The notes under the pieces were generated by a model. That model did not search any database. It worked only from the letters and a program-made list of their open reading frames with translations, and was not told where the DNA came from. Shown piece after piece: positions 25,947 through 35,632 of a stretch of 64,000 nucleotides of DNA. The position numbers were made by a program, and so were the translations under genes. Numbering within the stretch: the stretch's first letter is position 1; every line of letters starts with the position of its first letter. Origin of the DNA: Paracoccus aerius (lineage in GTDB: Bacteria; Pseudomonadota; Alphaproteobacteria; Rhodobacterales; Rhodobacteraceae); assembly GCF_014656455.1 (NCBI RefSeq), contig NZ_BNCL01000005.1, positions 180,654-244,653 on the forward strand, written 5' to 3'.

Positions 25947-26510
25947 TCACGGCCGTATCCCGCAGGCCTGGGCCGCCGTTTCGATCGCCGCACGAGAGCC
26001 GGTCAGGGGAAACGTGCTGCTGCGGCCCCCCGCCGCGACCTCGACCCCGTTGCCGGACATCAGCGCGCCGACCAGCGGCGATCCGGCGTCGGCGGTGGTA
26101 TAGAGGATCCCGTTGCGCGCCACGAAGGGCTGCGCGAAGAGACGGCCGTCCACGCTGATGCGCGTGTCATCTGCCGCCCCGCCCAGACCCGAGATGCCGA
26201 TCAGCGCCGGCCCGCCGGGCTGGCACATGTAGTTCAGCGACCTGTCCCCCGCGTCGATCACCGCCGCATGGGCGCCCGAGACGCTTTCGTTTCTCCAGCG
26301 GGGCGCAGTCGCATCGCGCCGGGGGCTAGCTTCGGGCGTGTCGCTGCACATCCGTTCGATGCAGGCCTGATAGGCCGGGCTGGTCGCCGGGCCGTGGTTG
26401 AACAGGCACTGGTTGACGCAAAGCTGCGCCCTGTCCTCTTGGGCCTGGGCAGACGCACCCATGGCCAATGCCGCAACGGCGAATGCCGCCAGACCCCAGA
26501 CATCCTTCAT
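25947..26510 (-). CDS. secreted protein of unknown function
   Basis: A 187-residue protein that I do not recognise. It starts with a signal peptide, MKDVWGLAAFAVAALAMGASAQAQ. The mature part opens with a Cys-containing helix (CVNQCLFNHGPATSPAYQACIERMC, four Cys, suggesting two disulfides), then a region predicted to be beta-rich ending in AQACGIRP. The four N-terminal cysteines with CxxxC and CxxxxC spacing look like a small disulfide-bonded hairpin. The start at 26510 is set by the signal peptide; the open frame extends to 26732 but overlaps the divergent YdcH gene. Confidence 0.7.
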   Translation of the reverse strand: MKDVWGLAAFAVAALAMGASAQAQEDRAQLCVNQCLFNHGPATSPAYQACIERMCSDTPEASPRRDATAPRWRNESVSGAHAAVIDAGDRSLNYMCQPGGPALIGISGLGGAADDTRISVDGRLFAQPFVARNGILYTTADAGSPLVGALMSGNGVEVAAGGRSSTFPLTGSRAAIETAAQACGIRP

Positions 26511-26660
26511 CGCCCGTCCCCTTTCTGCAACACCAAGCCTTCCGGCAGAGGGACAAGAAGCAAGTCGGTCCTGTCCCTCGCTAAGCATCTTGTTAACATG
26601 TGCCGTGCTAGGATCTATACTTGGCGCAAAGACCTCATGCGTCGAGCCAGGCCAAGCCAG

Positions 26661-26879
26661 ATGAACATGCACCACGAGATGTCCCATGACGAAATCATCC
26701 GCGCCAAGCTGGCGGCGCTGCGTTGCGAACACCGCGACCTGGATGAGGCGATCGCGGCCCTGTCGGCGCAGCAGCTGACATCCTCGCTGGCGTTGCAGCG
26801 CCTGAAGAAGCAGAAGCTGATGCTCAAGGACCAGATCGCCCGGCTTGAGGACGAGATCACCCCCGACATCATCGCCTGA
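26661..26879 (+). CDS. YdcH family (DUF465) small protein
   Basis: A 72-residue coiled-coil-prone protein with the YdcH core: [40 protein letters not shown] and the terminal PDIIA. No function is established for the family. In-frame ATGs at 26637, 26661, 26667 and 26679 are all possible; 26661 ([12 protein letters not shown]) is chosen from typical family length. It lies 62 bp before purE. Confidence 0.85.
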   Translation: MNMHHEMSHDEIIRAKLAALRCEHRDLDEAIAALSAQQLTSSLALQRLKKQKLMLKDQIARLEDEITPDIIA

Positions 26880-26941
26880 TTGCGGCCCTGCGCCCAGCGC
26901 GCTATGGCGGGCGCAGGAAACCGGGTTCGGGATCGGGACGA

Positions 26942-27430
26942 ATGATGGAAAAACCTGTGGGAATCATCATGGGCAGCCAGTCCGACTGGCCCACGATGAA
27001 GGAAGCCGCCACGATCCTGGATGAACTGGGCGTCCCTTATGATGCCCGCATCGTCAGCGCCCACCGCACCCCCGACCGGCTGTGGGATTACGGCAAGACC
27101 GCCGTGTCGCGCGGCTTGAAGGTCATCATCGCAGGTGCAGGGGGCGCGGCACACCTGCCGGGGATGATGGCATCAAAGACCCGCGTGCCGGTCATCGGCG
27201 TGCCGGTCCAGACCAAAGCACTGTCCGGCGTCGATTCGCTTTATTCGATCCTGCAGATGCCCAAGGGATATCCCGTCGCCACAATGGCCATCGGGGCTGC
27301 GGGCGCGGCCAATGCCGGGCTGATGGCAGCGGGCATCCTTGCGCTGTCCGATCCCGCGCTTGCTCAACGCCTGGATGCCTGGCGCCAGGCGCTGTCCGAT
27401 TCCATCCCCGAGGAGCCGCGCGATGAATGA
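26942..27430 (+). CDS. purE: 5-(carboxyamino)imidazole ribonucleotide mutase
   Basis: A 162-residue class I Pur[14 protein letters not shown] binds the substrate, the catalytic His is in SAHRTPDR, and [12 protein letters not shown] and GVPVQ are conserved. It converts N5-CAIR to CAIR in purine synthesis. The stop overlaps the purK start by eight bases, so the pair is translationally coupled. Confidence 0.96.
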   Translation: MMEKPVGIIMGSQSDWPTMKEAATILDELGVPYDARIVSAHRTPDRLWDYGKTAVSRGLKVIIAGAGGAAHLPGMMASKTRVPVIGVPVQTKALSGVDSLYSILQMPKGYPVATMAIGAAGAANAGLMAAGILALSDPALAQRLDAWRQALSDSIPEEPRDE

Positions 27431-28457
27431 TGTCCGGACGATCGGTATCCTGGGCGGCGGCCAGTTGGGCCGGATGCTGTCGGTGGCGGCCAGCCGCCTG
27501 GGCCTGCGCTGCCATATCTATGACCCGGGTGCCGCGCCTGCGGGCGACGTGGCCTGGCGCGTGACCACCGCGCCCTACGAGGACGAGGCCGCTCTGCGTG
27601 CCTTTGCCGAAAGCGTCGATGTCATCACCTATGAATTCGAGAACGTCCCGACCTCGGCGCTGGACCTGCTTGAATCGATCCGCCCGATCCGCCCCGACCG
27701 CCGCGCGCTGGCGGTGTCGCAGGACCGGCTGACGGAAAAGACCTTCCTGAACGACATCGGTTTGGCAACCGCGCCCTTCGCCGACGTTCCGGCCGAGACT
27801 GACCTTGACGCAGCCGTTGCGCGGATCGGCCGCCCCTCGATCCTCAAGACCCGGCGACTGGGCTATGACGGCAAGGGCCAGGTCCGGATCGGCGACGGCC
27901 CCGCCGAATGGACCGGCGCGCCGTCCGTGCTGGAAGGCTTCGTCGATTTCTCGGCCGAGATCAGCGTCATCATCGCGCGCGGCACCGATGGCCAGGTCGC
28001 GGCCTTCGACCCTGGCCTGAACGTCCACCGCGAAGGCATCTTGCGCACGACCACCGTGCCCTGCGGCCTGCCCGGCAAGGTCACCACCGATGCCGTTCTG
28101 ATCGCAGCGCGCATCGCAAACGCGCTGGACTACGTCGGCGTCATGGGTGTCGAACTCTTCGTGACCCCCCAGGGCCTGATCGTCAACGAGATCGCGCCGC
28201 GCGTCCACAACACCGGCCACTGGACCCAGGCGGGCTGCGCGGTCGACCAATTCGAACAGCATATCCGCGCCGTGGCGGGCCTGCCGCTGGGCGACGGCAA
28301 GCGCTACGCGGATGTGGTGATGGAAAACCTGATCGGCGACGATGTCGCCCGCATCCCTGATCTTCTGAAAACGCCGAACACGCAGGTCCATCTTTACGGC
28401 AAGGGCGATCCGCGACCGGGGCGCAAGATGGGCCATTTGAACCGGATCACCGGATGA
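27423..28457 (+). CDS. purK: 5-(carboxyamino)imidazole ribonucleotide synthase
   Basis: A 344-residue ATP-grasp enzyme: N-terminal [12 protein letters not shown], the ATP-grasp lid around [14 protein letters not shown], and metal-binding [17 protein letters not shown] (in parts). It makes N5-CAIR from AIR, ATP and bicarbonate, feeding PurE. The ATG at 27423 lies inside the end of purE. Confidence 0.95.
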   Translation: MNDVRTIGILGGGQLGRMLSVAASRLGLRCHIYDPGAAPAGDVAWRVTTAPYEDEAALRAFAESVDVITYEFENVPTSALDLLESIRPIRPDRRALAVSQDRLTEKTFLNDIGLATAPFADVPAETDLDAAVARIGRPSILKTRRLGYDGKGQVRIGDGPAEWTGAPSVLEGFVDFSAEISVIIARGTDGQVAAFDPGLNVHREGILRTTTVPCGLPGKVTTDAVLIAARIANALDYVGVMGVELFVTPQGLIVNEIAPRVHNTGHWTQAGCAVDQFEQHIRAVAGLPLGDGKRYADVVMENLIGDDVARIPDLLKTPNTQVHLYGKGDPRPGRKMGHLNRITG

Positions 28458-28894
28458 AGCCGCCCCGACTGGCGGTCCGCGCGGCGATCCTGCGGGACGA
28501 CCGACTGCTGCTGGTCAACGCCTATCCGGGCCAGCAGTCCGACCTCTGGTGCCTGCCCGGCGGCGGGGTCGAACCCGGCCAGTCCTTGCCCGAAAACCTG
28601 ATCCGCGAAGTGGCCGAGGAAACCGGCCTGGCCATCACCGTGAGCGCCCCGATCCTGGTCAACGAATTCCACGACCCCGAACGCGGCTTCCACCAGGTCG
28701 ACATCATCTTCCGTGCCTCGCTGAACGGCGATGCCGGCATCATCCTGGAAGACCCCGAACAGGTGGTGAACCGCTTCATATGGGCCACGCGCGCGGAACT
28801 GGCCAAGCTGCGCCACAAGCCCGGAATGCTGGCCCGCGCCGTCTGGGGCCAATACGCCGCCTGGTACGACCCGCTGGAACAGATCGTCAGCTAA
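28454..28894 (+). CDS. NUDIX hydrolase
   Basis: A 146-residue NUDIX protein with a complete box, GGGVEPGQSLPENLIREV continuing AEETGL (residues about 35-57), matching GX5EX7REUXEEXGU. It should cleave a nucleoside diphosphate linked to another moiety; the substrate is unknown. It overlaps purK by four bases (ATGA), suggesting co-expression with purine synthesis. Confidence 0.88.
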   Translation: MKPPRLAVRAAILRDDRLLLVNAYPGQQSDLWCLPGGGVEPGQSLPENLIREVAEETGLAITVSAPILVNEFHDPERGFHQVDIIFRASLNGDAGIILEDPEQVVNRFIWATRAELAKLRHKPGMLARAVWGQYAAWYDPLEQIVS

Positions 28895-28908
28895 CTCTTC
28901 TTCTCAAA

Positions 28909-28950
28909 AAAATATCCCACAGGGGGTCCGGGGGACGTGAAGTCCCCCGC
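28909..28950 (-). terminator. GC-rich terminator cassette after purF (copy 1)
   Basis: Read on the minus strand, GCGGGGGACTTCACGTCCCC with one further C forms a stem of GGGGGAC/GTCCCCC, followed by GGACCCCCTGTGG, then GATATTTTTTTGAG. It starts at the purF stop codon and ends with a T-run, so it should end purF transcription. Two related copies lie after fabI and lrp. Confidence 0.75.
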
Positions 28951-30443
28951 TACTCCGCCGCCTCGTTCATCGCCGTTTCCGATCCCGACTTCATGCGGAA
29001 TCCACGTTCAAGCTGATCAAAGGGCGCCACCGGATAGTCGCCCGAGAAGCAGGCGTCGCAATATTGCGGGCAGGCCTTGTTGCGGCCCCCGGCCTCGCCC
29101 ACGGCGCGGTAAAGCCCGTCCAGCGACACGAAGGCCAGCGAGTTGACGCCGATCCAGTCGCGCATCTCGTCGGGCGACATGTTGGCCGCCAGCAGCTTGT
29201 CGCGGTCGGGCGTGTCCACGCCATAGAAGCAGGGCCAGGCCGTGGGGGGCGATGCGATGCGGAAATGCACCTCGGCGGCGCCCGCGTCCAGGATCATGTC
29301 CTTGATCTTGCGCGAGGTGGTGCCGCGCACCACGCTGTCGTCCACCAGCACCACGCGCTTGCCCGCGATCAGGGACCGGTTCACGTTCAGCTTCAGCCGG
29401 ACGCCCATGTTGCGGATCTGCTCGGTCGGCTCGATGAAGGTGCGGCCCATATACTGGTTGCGGATGATCCCCATGCCGTAGGGGATGCCCGATTCCTGGG
29501 CGTATCCAATGGCCGCGGGCGTGCCGCTGTCGGGGACGGGACAAACCAGGTCCGCCTCGATCGGCGCCTCGCGGGCCAGTTCCACGCCGATCTGGCGGCG
29601 GGTTTCATAGACCGAGCGCCCGCCGATGATCGAATCGGGACGCGAGAAATAGACATGCTCGAAGATGCAGAAGCGGCCCGTCGAGGGGCCGAAGGGGCGC
29701 GAGGATTCAACCTCGCCCTTGGAAATCACCACCATCTCGCCGGGCTCGATCTCGCGGATGAACTCGGCGCCGATGATGTCCAGGGCGCAGGTTTCCGACG
29801 CCAGCACGAAGCCATCCTCGCCCACCTTGCCCAGCACCAGCGGTCGCACGCCCAAGGGGTCGCGCACGCCGATCAGCTTGGTGCGCGTCATGGCGATGAC
29901 GGAAAACGCGCCCTCGACCCGGCGCAGCGCGTCCTTCATCCGTTCGGGGATGTTGCGCTGGATCGACCGCGCCATCAGGTGGATGATGCATTCGCTGTCG
30001 CTGGAGGACTGGAAGATCGAGCCGCGCTCGATCAACTCGCGCCGAAGCGCCGCAGCATTGGTGATGTTGCCGTTATGGGCGATGGCGCAGCCGCCCATGT
30101 GAAACTCGCCAAAGAAGGGCTGCACGTCGCGGATGGCGGTCGCGGCCTTGGTCCCGGCAGTGGAATAGCGCACATGGCCGATGGCCAGCGGGCCGGGCAG
30201 GGTGGCCATTACTTCGGCCTTGGTGAAGTTGTCGCGGACATAGCCGAAGCGGTGGGCGCTGTTGAACCCGTGTTCCGCGTCATGGGCGACGATGCCGCCC
30301 GCTTCTTGGCCGCGATGCTGCAGCGCGTGCAGGCCAAGGGCCACGAAGTTCGAGGCATCGGTGACGCCGATGGCGCCGAAGATGCCGCATTCTTCGTGCA
30401 GGCGGTCCGAATCGAACGGATGGGCCAGGAATGGTTGCATCAC
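28950..30443 (-). CDS. purF: amidophosphoribosyltransferase
   Basis: A 497-residue glutamine PRPP amidotransferase, first committed step of purine synthesis. The N-terminal Ntn-hydrolase glutaminase has its nucleophile Cys in HEECGIFGAIG (about residue 19, after a short propeptide). The phosphoribosyltransferase domain has the PRPP loop RVVLVDDSVVRGTTS. Met at 30443 or 30440 are equivalent starts. It is the last gene of radA-cvpA-purF, after a 133-bp gap with two hairpins. Confidence 0.96.
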   Translation of the reverse strand: MMQPFLAHPFDSDRLHEECGIFGAIGVTDASNFVALGLHALQHRGQEAGGIVAHDAEHGFNSAHRFGYVRDNFTKAEVMATLPGPLAIGHVRYSTAGTKAATAIRDVQPFFGEFHMGGCAIAHNGNITNAAALRRELIERGSIFQSSSDSECIIHLMARSIQRNIPERMKDALRRVEGAFSVIAMTRTKLIGVRDPLGVRPLVLGKVGEDGFVLASETCALDIIGAEFIREIEPGEMVVISKGEVESSRPFGPSTGRFCIFEHVYFSRPDSIIGGRSVYETRRQIGVELAREAPIEADLVCPVPDSGTPAAIGYAQESGIPYGMGIIRNQYMGRTFIEPTEQIRNMGVRLKLNVNRSLIAGKRVVLVDDSVVRGTTSRKIKDMILDAGAAEVHFRIASPPTAWPCFYGVDTPDRDKLLAANMSPDEMRDWIGVNSLAFVSLDGLYRAVGEAGGRNKACPQYCDACFSGDYPVAPFDQLERGFRMKSGSETAMNEAAE

Positions 30444-30468
30444 GGCGTCCTGAATGGCTTTGGGCTGT

Positions 30469-30534
30469 CCCGCACCATGTAGTGCGGGTGCGTCCCAAAG
30501 TCACGCCCCCGCACGATGGCGGGGGCGGTTTTTC
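30469..30534. promoter_or_regulatory. paired hairpins between cvpA and purF
   Basis: Hairpin A: CCCGCAC-CATGTA-GTGCGGG (30469-30488). Hairpin B: CGCCCCCGC-ACGATG-GCGGGGGCG (30504-30527), followed on the plus strand by GTTTTTC. In the purF direction, hairpin B lies first and no T-run follows it. The T-run is on the opposite strand, so B is terminator-shaped for antisense transcription, while A could shape the purF leader. Confidence 0.5.
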
Positions 30535-30576
30535 GTCACGGAAGCATCACAACAGGGCAGCCATGCAGTCGGCGCA

Positions 30577-31170
30577 TCAGTTGGCGGGCGGGGTTTCCTG
30601 CGCCGAGGGGGTTGCCGTGGCCGTGCAGCCCGCCACCATCTGTTCGTAGCGGCTGACGATCCAGCCCGGCGCATCGTCGGGGATCTGCTGGTCCATCTGG
30701 CCGCGCATCCGCTCGAACACCTGGGCGCTGCGGCTGTTTTCCACCACCGCGACCTGCTGGCTTGTCATCACGCGGTCATAGACGATGAAGGCGATCGCCA
30801 CCAACAGGATGCCCCGGGCAACGCCGAACAGGAAGCCCATCCCCTGGTCCACGCCCCCAAGGGCCGAACGTTGCACGACCGACGAGAACAGCGGCGTGAT
30901 GATTGAGAAGACCACAAGGGCCAGTGCGAAGACCACGGCAAAGCCCGCAATGGTCGCCAGTTCGCAACTGTCGCCCAGGAAGCGGTCGAGGACCGGAAGC
31001 TGCGCGATCAGCGGGCGCATGGCTGCCGCGAAGATGAAGGCCAGGATCGCCGCCCCGATCCAGCCCAAGATTGCCAGCGATTCGCGCACAAAGCCGCGCG
31101 ACCAGGCCAAAATGGCCGAAAGGATGATGACCGCAGCCACCACCGCGTCAATAACTGTGAATCCGTCCAT
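30577..31170 (-). CDS. cvpA: CvpA family membrane protein
   Basis: A 197-residue protein with four membrane helices, starting MDGFTVIDAVVAAVIILSAI and carrying the CvpA pattern AWSRGFVRESLAILGWIGAAI. CvpA is needed for colicin V production in E. coli and is commonly linked to purF; its molecular role is unclear. It sits 42 bases after radA and 133 bases before purF. The C-terminal 45 residues are soluble and not conserved. Confidence 0.9.
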   Translation of the reverse strand: MDGFTVIDAVVAAVIILSAILAWSRGFVRESLAILGWIGAAILAFIFAAAMRPLIAQLPVLDRFLGDSCELATIAGFAVVFALALVVFSIITPLFSSVVQRSALGGVDQGMGFLFGVARGILLVAIAFIVYDRVMTSQQVAVVENSRSAQVFERMRGQMDQQIPDDAPGWIVSRYEQMVAGCTATATPSAQETPPAN

Positions 31171-31212
31171 CGCCTGTCCCCATGCGCCGGTTGTCTTTTC
31201 GTTTCAGGCACT

Positions 31213-32577
31213 TCAGCCGGCGCCGAAGACCTCTCCTGCAAATCCTGTCAGGTCGGCGATGCGCCTGACGCTCATCCCCCCTGCACCCTCGACCTTCTGG
31301 CTGTCGGGCAAAATCGCCTGTGAAAAACCAAGTTTCTGCGCCTCTTTCAACCTGTTTTCCGCCTGCGCGACGGGACGCAGCGCGCCCGACAGGCTGATTT
31401 CGCCGAACAACACCGCCTCGGGCGGCAGGGCGCTGTCCTCACGCGCGGACAAAAGCGCGCCCGCGATGGCCAGGTCGGCGGCGGGTTCATTGACGCGCAT
31501 CCCGCCGGCGACGTTCAGGAACACGTCGAGCCCCGCGAAGGGGATGCCGCAGCGGGCTTCCAGAACGGCCAGGATCGTGCTGACGCGACCGCTGTCCAGG
31601 CCCACCACCGTGCGGCGCGGAGATGCCAGCGTCGATGGCGCCACAAGCGCCTGCACCTCGGTCAGGACGGGGCGCGTGCCCTCGATCCCGGCAAAGACGG
31701 CGCTGCCGGGGACGGGCTGGCCGCGTTCGGACAGGAACAGGGCGGACGGATTGGCGACCTCGGCCAGGCCGGCCCCAGTCATCTCGAAGACGCCGATCTC
31801 GTCCGCCGGGCCGAAGCGGTTCTTGACCGACCGCAGGATGCGGAACTGGTGGCCGCGCTCGCCCTCGAAATAGATGACGGTGTCGACCATGTGCTCGACC
31901 ACGCGGGGACCGGCGATCTGGCCTTCCTTGGTAACATGGCCCACCAGGAAGATCGCCACGCCCTTGCGCTTGGCGAAGGTGACAAGCTCATGCGCGGCGG
32001 CGCGGACCTGGGCCACGCTGCCCGGCGCGGCCTCGACCTGGTCGGACCACAGCGTTTGGACGGAATCGATGATGGCAAGGTCGGGACGTTCATTGTCGAG
32101 CGTGGTCAGGATGTCGCGCAGGTTGGTTTCCGCCCCCAGCCGCACCGGCGCATCCGCCAGCCCCAGGCGCTGCGCCCGCATCCTGACCTGCGCGCTTGCT
32201 TCCTCGCCGCTGATATAGACGGCGTTCAGGCCGCGCCGGGCAAATGCCGCCGCACCCTGCAACAGCAGCGTCGATTTGCCGATGCCGGGATCCCCGCCGA
32301 TCAGGACCGCGCTGCCGGGCACAAGGCCGCCGCCCAGAACGCGGTCCAGTTCCTCCATGCCAGACAGGCAGCGGGGGGGCGGGGCTTCAGTCGTCATCAG
32401 GCTGGACAGGGGAACGGCGCGGCCCTTGTGGGCGCCCAGGCCCCGGCCCGGACCCTGGGACAGGGGCGCCTCCTCGACGATGGTGTTCCAGGCGCCGCAG
32501 GCGTCGCAGCGTCCGGCCCATTTCTTGTGGGACGCGCCGCAGGCGGTGCAGGTGAAAGCATTGGTGGATTTTGCCAT
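31213..32577 (-). CDS. radA: DNA repair protein RadA
   Basis: A 454-residue RecA-related ATPase (branch migration in recombinational repair). An N-terminal zinc finger CTACGASHKKWAGRCDAC, Walker A GGDPGIGKSTLL near residue 90, the RadA-specific KNRFG motif (VKNRFGPADEIG) and a C-terminal Lon-like domain are present. The start at 32577 (MAKSTNAF) matches family starts; ATG 32586 is a possible alternative. First gene of radA-cvpA-purF, divergent from lolC. Confidence 0.95.
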   Translation of the reverse strand: MAKSTNAFTCTACGASHKKWAGRCDACGAWNTIVEEAPLSQGPGRGLGAHKGRAVPLSSLMTTEAPPPRCLSGMEELDRVLGGGLVPGSAVLIGGDPGIGKSTLLLQGAAAFARRGLNAVYISGEEASAQVRMRAQRLGLADAPVRLGAETNLRDILTTLDNERPDLAIIDSVQTLWSDQVEAAPGSVAQVRAAAHELVTFAKRKGVAIFLVGHVTKEGQIAGPRVVEHMVDTVIYFEGERGHQFRILRSVKNRFGPADEIGVFEMTGAGLAEVANPSALFLSERGQPVPGSAVFAGIEGTRPVLTEVQALVAPSTLASPRRTVVGLDSGRVSTILAVLEARCGIPFAGLDVFLNVAGGMRVNEPAADLAIAGALLSAREDSALPPEAVLFGEISLSGALRPVAQAENRLKEAQKLGFSQAILPDSQKVEGAGGMSVRRIADLTGFAGEVFGAG

Positions 32578-32701
32578 GTCCGTCATGTGGCATCTGCGGC
32601 GCGCCGCCGCAAGTTCCCCCTTCGTTCAAACTCACGCCTTTGTCGGCTTGATCTTTGGGGCCTGTGCGGTCAGGTTCCGCCCGAAAAATCAAGGCGTCCC
32701 A

Positions 32702-34003
32702 ATGGCCACACCTCGTCCGTTCTCTCGCTATGAATTCACCATCGCCTGGCGATACCTGCGCGCCCGCCGGGCCGAGGGTGGGGTCAGCGTGATGACCTGG
32801 ATCAGCCTGATCGGCATCGCGCTTGGCGTGATGGCGCTGATCGCGACGCTGGCCGTGCGCGCGGGTTTCCGGGCCGAGTTCGTGGACACGATCCTGGGCG
32901 CCAATGCCCATACGACCGTCTATATGGCGCCCCAGCAGATCGAGAACGAGTTTACCGAGGACGTTTATGTCGTCCCCGGCCGCATCGCCGATTACGACGC
33001 AATGGCCGCGAAATTGGCGCAAGTGCCGGGCGTCACGCGGACGGCGCCTGTGGTGCGTGGTCAGGTCATGGCCACCGCCAACGACAGCTCGAACGTGGCC
33101 GAGGTGTTCGGCGTAAGTCTCGATGATCTCAGGGCAATGCCGCGGATCGTGGATCCTTCCACCTCGGTCGGCAACCTGGACGACTTCGGCCGCGGCATTG
33201 CCATCGGCTCGGGCATCGCGCGTGAACTGGCGGTGGGCCTGGGCGACCGCATCCGCCTGATCGCCCCCGAAGGCGCGCGCACCGCCATCGGCACCACGCC
33301 GCGCGTCAAGGCCTACGAGGTGACCTATATCTTCAGCGCCGGGCGATACGATATCGACCGCACCCGCATCTACATGCCGATGGCCGAGGCTCAGTCATAC
33401 TTCAACCGCGAGGGTGTCGCCGACGAGATCGAGGTCTTCGTCACCGACCCCGAGCAGGTGGACGACTGGACGGTGCCCCTGATGAAGGCTGCGGGCGAGG
33501 GGGCGCAGGTGTGGAACTGGCGAGACTCCTCGGGGTCGTTCCTGGCGGCACTGGACATGGAGGACGACGTGATGTTCGTCATCCTGTCGGTGCTGGTCTT
33601 GATCGCGTCCATGAACATCACCAGCGGGTTGATCATGCTGGTCAAGAACAAGGGCCGCGACATCGGCATCCTGCGCACCATGGGCCTGACCGAGGGCGCG
33701 GTGCTGCGGGTCTTCTTTCTGTGCGGGGCCTTCACGGGCGTCATCGGCACCATTGCGGGCGTGGTCCTGGGGGTGCTTCTGGCGCTGAACGTGGACAATA
33801 TCATGGCCGCGCTGAACGCCCTGACCGGCGGGGGCGCCTGGCAGCCCGAGGTGCGGGGCATCTATCGCCTGCCCGCCGAACTGCGCGCCTGGGACATCTT
33901 CCGCGCGGTGGCGCTGTCGCTGTTCCTGTCCTTCGTCGTCACCATCTTTCCCGCGCGCCGCGCCGCGCGCATGAACCCGGTCGAGGCCCTGCGCTATGAA
34001 TGA
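32702..34003 (+). CDS. lolC: lipoprotein-releasing ABC transporter permease (LolC/LolE family)
   Basis: A 433-residue inner-membrane permease: [21 protein letters not shown] at the N-terminus, then helix 1 ([17 protein letters not shown]), a periplasmic domain of about 220 residues, and three C-terminal helices ending [18 protein letters not shown]. It extracts lipoproteins from the inner membrane for LolA. Many alphaproteobacteria have one LolC/E-type subunit acting as a homodimer, which fits the single permease gene here. It overlaps lolD by eight bases. Confidence 0.93.
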   Translation: MATPRPFSRYEFTIAWRYLRARRAEGGVSVMTWISLIGIALGVMALIATLAVRAGFRAEFVDTILGANAHTTVYMAPQQIENEFTEDVYVVPGRIADYDAMAAKLAQVPGVTRTAPVVRGQVMATANDSSNVAEVFGVSLDDLRAMPRIVDPSTSVGNLDDFGRGIAIGSGIARELAVGLGDRIRLIAPEGARTAIGTTPRVKAYEVTYIFSAGRYDIDRTRIYMPMAEAQSYFNREGVADEIEVFVTDPEQVDDWTVPLMKAAGEGAQVWNWRDSSGSFLAALDMEDDVMFVILSVLVLIASMNITSGLIMLVKNKGRDIGILRTMGLTEGAVLRVFFLCGAFTGVIGTIAGVVLGVLLALNVDNIMAALNALTGGGAWQPEVRGIYRLPAELRAWDIFRAVALSLFLSFVVTIFPARRAARMNPVEALRYE

Positions 34004-34667
34004 CGTGTTGCGGCTTGAAGGGGTCGGCAAGACCTATGGCAAGGACGGCCCCGCCCCAGTGCCGGTGCTGCGCGGGCTGGACTTGTCCGTCGCGCGAGCG
34101 GAGGTGGTGGCCTTGGTCGCGCCGTCGGGCGCAGGAAAATCGACGCTGCTGCATATCGCGGGGCTGCTGGACACGCCCGACACAGGGCGCGTGATCCTCA
34201 ACGGCCGCGACATGACCGGCCTGCCCGACAAGCCCCGGACCGAGGCGCGGCGGGCCGAACTGGGCTTCGTTTATCAATTCCACCACCTGCTGCCGGAATT
34301 CAGCGCGGCGGAAAACATCATCCTGCCGCAGCTTGCCAACGGCGTTCCCCAACGCGACGCCGCCGCCCGCGCCGCCGATCTTCTGGCCCGCGTGGGCCTG
34401 TCGGCGCGTGCCGATCACCGCCCGGCGGCGCTGTCGGGGGGCGAACAGCAGCGGGTGGCCTTCTGCCGCGCCCTTGCCAATGCGCCTTCGCTGCTGCTGG
34501 CAGATGAACCCACCGGGAACCTAGATCCCGAGACTTCGGACCGGGTTTTCGACATGCTGATGGCACTTGTCCGCGACACGGGCCTGTCGGCGTTGATCGC
34601 CACGCACAACCACGACCTGGCCCGGCGCATGGACCGGGTGATCCGTCTCGACCAGACGGTTGCGTGA
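33996..34667 (+). CDS. lolD: lipoprotein-releasing ABC transporter ATP-binding protein LolD
   Basis: A 223-residue ATPase: Walker [12 protein letters not shown] near residue 43, the Q-loop [14 protein letters not shown] with the LolD-type LLPEF pattern, signature LSGGEQQR and Walker [13 protein letters not shown]. It powers lipoprotein release with the overlapping permease gene. Confidence 0.95.
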   Translation: MNDVLRLEGVGKTYGKDGPAPVPVLRGLDLSVARAEVVALVAPSGAGKSTLLHIAGLLDTPDTGRVILNGRDMTGLPDKPRTEARRAELGFVYQFHHLLPEFSAAENIILPQLANGVPQRDAAARAADLLARVGLSARADHRPAALSGGEQQRVAFCRALANAPSLLLADEPTGNLDPETSDRVFDMLMALVRDTGLSALIATHNHDLARRMDRVIRLDQTVA

Positions 34668-34715
34668 CCCGTCCGGCCGGGGCAAAGTCGGGAAAACATC
34701 GGTAAGGGGCAGGGG

Positions 34716-35126
34716 ATGAAGGCAACATATGGGGCAGCTCTCACGGGGCTGGCGATGGCGGGCCTGATTGCCGCCTGCGCGCCGCAGATGTCGGGCCGGG
34801 TGCAGGCGCGCAACGACTTCAACGCGCTGTGCGTCGACTGCCACGGAGCAGATGGCCGGGGCAATGGTCCAGCGGCCGGGGGAATGACCCCTGCGCCGGT
34901 CGATCTGACCCGTGTCGCCGCCAGCAACGGCGGCACGTTCCCGCGCCTGCAGGTGATGGGCCACATCTATGGCTTCACGCCGGGCCGCAGCGAATCGCCG
35001 ATGCCAGAGTTTGGGGATCTGCTGGACGGGCCGACCATCCCCTATGACGCGGGCGACGGCAATCCGACGCCCACGCCCGTGCGACTGGTCGCCCTGATGG
35101 AGTATGTCGAGGCGATGCAGCAATAA
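34716..35126 (+). CDS. lipoprotein cytochrome c (monoheme)
   Basis: A 136-residue protein with a lipoprotein signal (GLAMAGLIAACAPQ, lipobox IAAC, Cys about 21) and one heme site CVDCH (39-43), followed by the c-type pattern GADGRGNGPAAGGM and PMPEF, where the Met could be the axial ligand. It should be a membrane-anchored periplasmic electron carrier. The partner is not visible. Its position after lolCD is notable because lolCD handles lipoproteins, but the link is only positional. Its stop overlaps the PAP2 ATG by one base. Confidence 0.85.
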   Translation: MKATYGAALTGLAMAGLIAACAPQMSGRVQARNDFNALCVDCHGADGRGNGPAAGGMTPAPVDLTRVAASNGGTFPRLQVMGHIYGFTPGRSESPMPEFGDLLDGPTIPYDAGDGNPTPTPVRLVALMEYVEAMQQ

Positions 35127-35632
35127 TGCTGCGCCGTCCCCTGCTGGCCGCCGCCGCTGTGGCAGCCCTGGCGCAACCCGCCGCCGCCGATCCCTTTGCG
35201 GATTTCGGCACCGCGATGAAATATGGCCTGCCGCTGGCTGCAGCAGTCTGCGCCGCCCGCGACGACCGGCTGGAGGATTTCGCGGTGCGCGGTGCCTTGC
35301 AGACGGTGGTGGTGCTGGGACTGAAGACCTGGCTGGACGGCACCCCTGTATCGGTCCGGCCCAATGGCGAGGGGAAGGGTTTTCCGTCCGGCCACTCCGC
35401 AGCCGCGGCCTTCGGCGCGGCGGATCTGGCGGGCAAGTGCTTTCCCGACGACCGCGCGGCGGGCATAGGCCTTTACGGCGCGGCGGGGCTGACGGCGGCA
35501 AGCCGGGTCCATGCGGGCGAACATACCGCGCAACAGGCGCTGGCTGGCGCTCTGATCGGCTTTTCCTTCGGCGCCGCCGATTTCGGCATCGGGACCGAGG
35601 GCGCAAGCTTCAGCGTGGGAATGCGCTTCTAG
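35126..35632 (+). CDS. PAP2 superfamily phosphatase-like protein
   Basis: A 168-residue protein with a signal peptide (MLRRPLLAAAAVAALAQPAAA) and the PAP2 motifs: VRPNGEGKGFPSGHSAA (motifs 1 and 2) and SRVHAGEHTAQQ (motif 3, SRX5H). The Asp expected four residues after the motif 3 His is Gln here, and the Lys of motif 1 is spaced further than usual. It may hydrolyse lipid or other phosphates in the periplasm, perhaps with altered activity. It is coupled to the cytochrome gene (TAATG). Confidence 0.8.
   Translation: MLRRPLLAAAAVAALAQPAAADPFADFGTAMKYGLPLAAAVCAARDDRLEDFAVRGALQTVVVLGLKTWLDGTPVSVRPNGEGKGFPSGHSAAAAFGAADLAGKCFPDDRAAGIGLYGAAGLTAASRVHAGEHTAQQALAGALIGFSFGAADFGIGTEGASFSVGMRF

Noticed and set aside
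28909..28950. The purF-end hairpin as a riboswitch
   Set aside because: It lies after the stop codon, ends in a T-run in the purF direction and matches two other gene-end copies, so it is a terminator.
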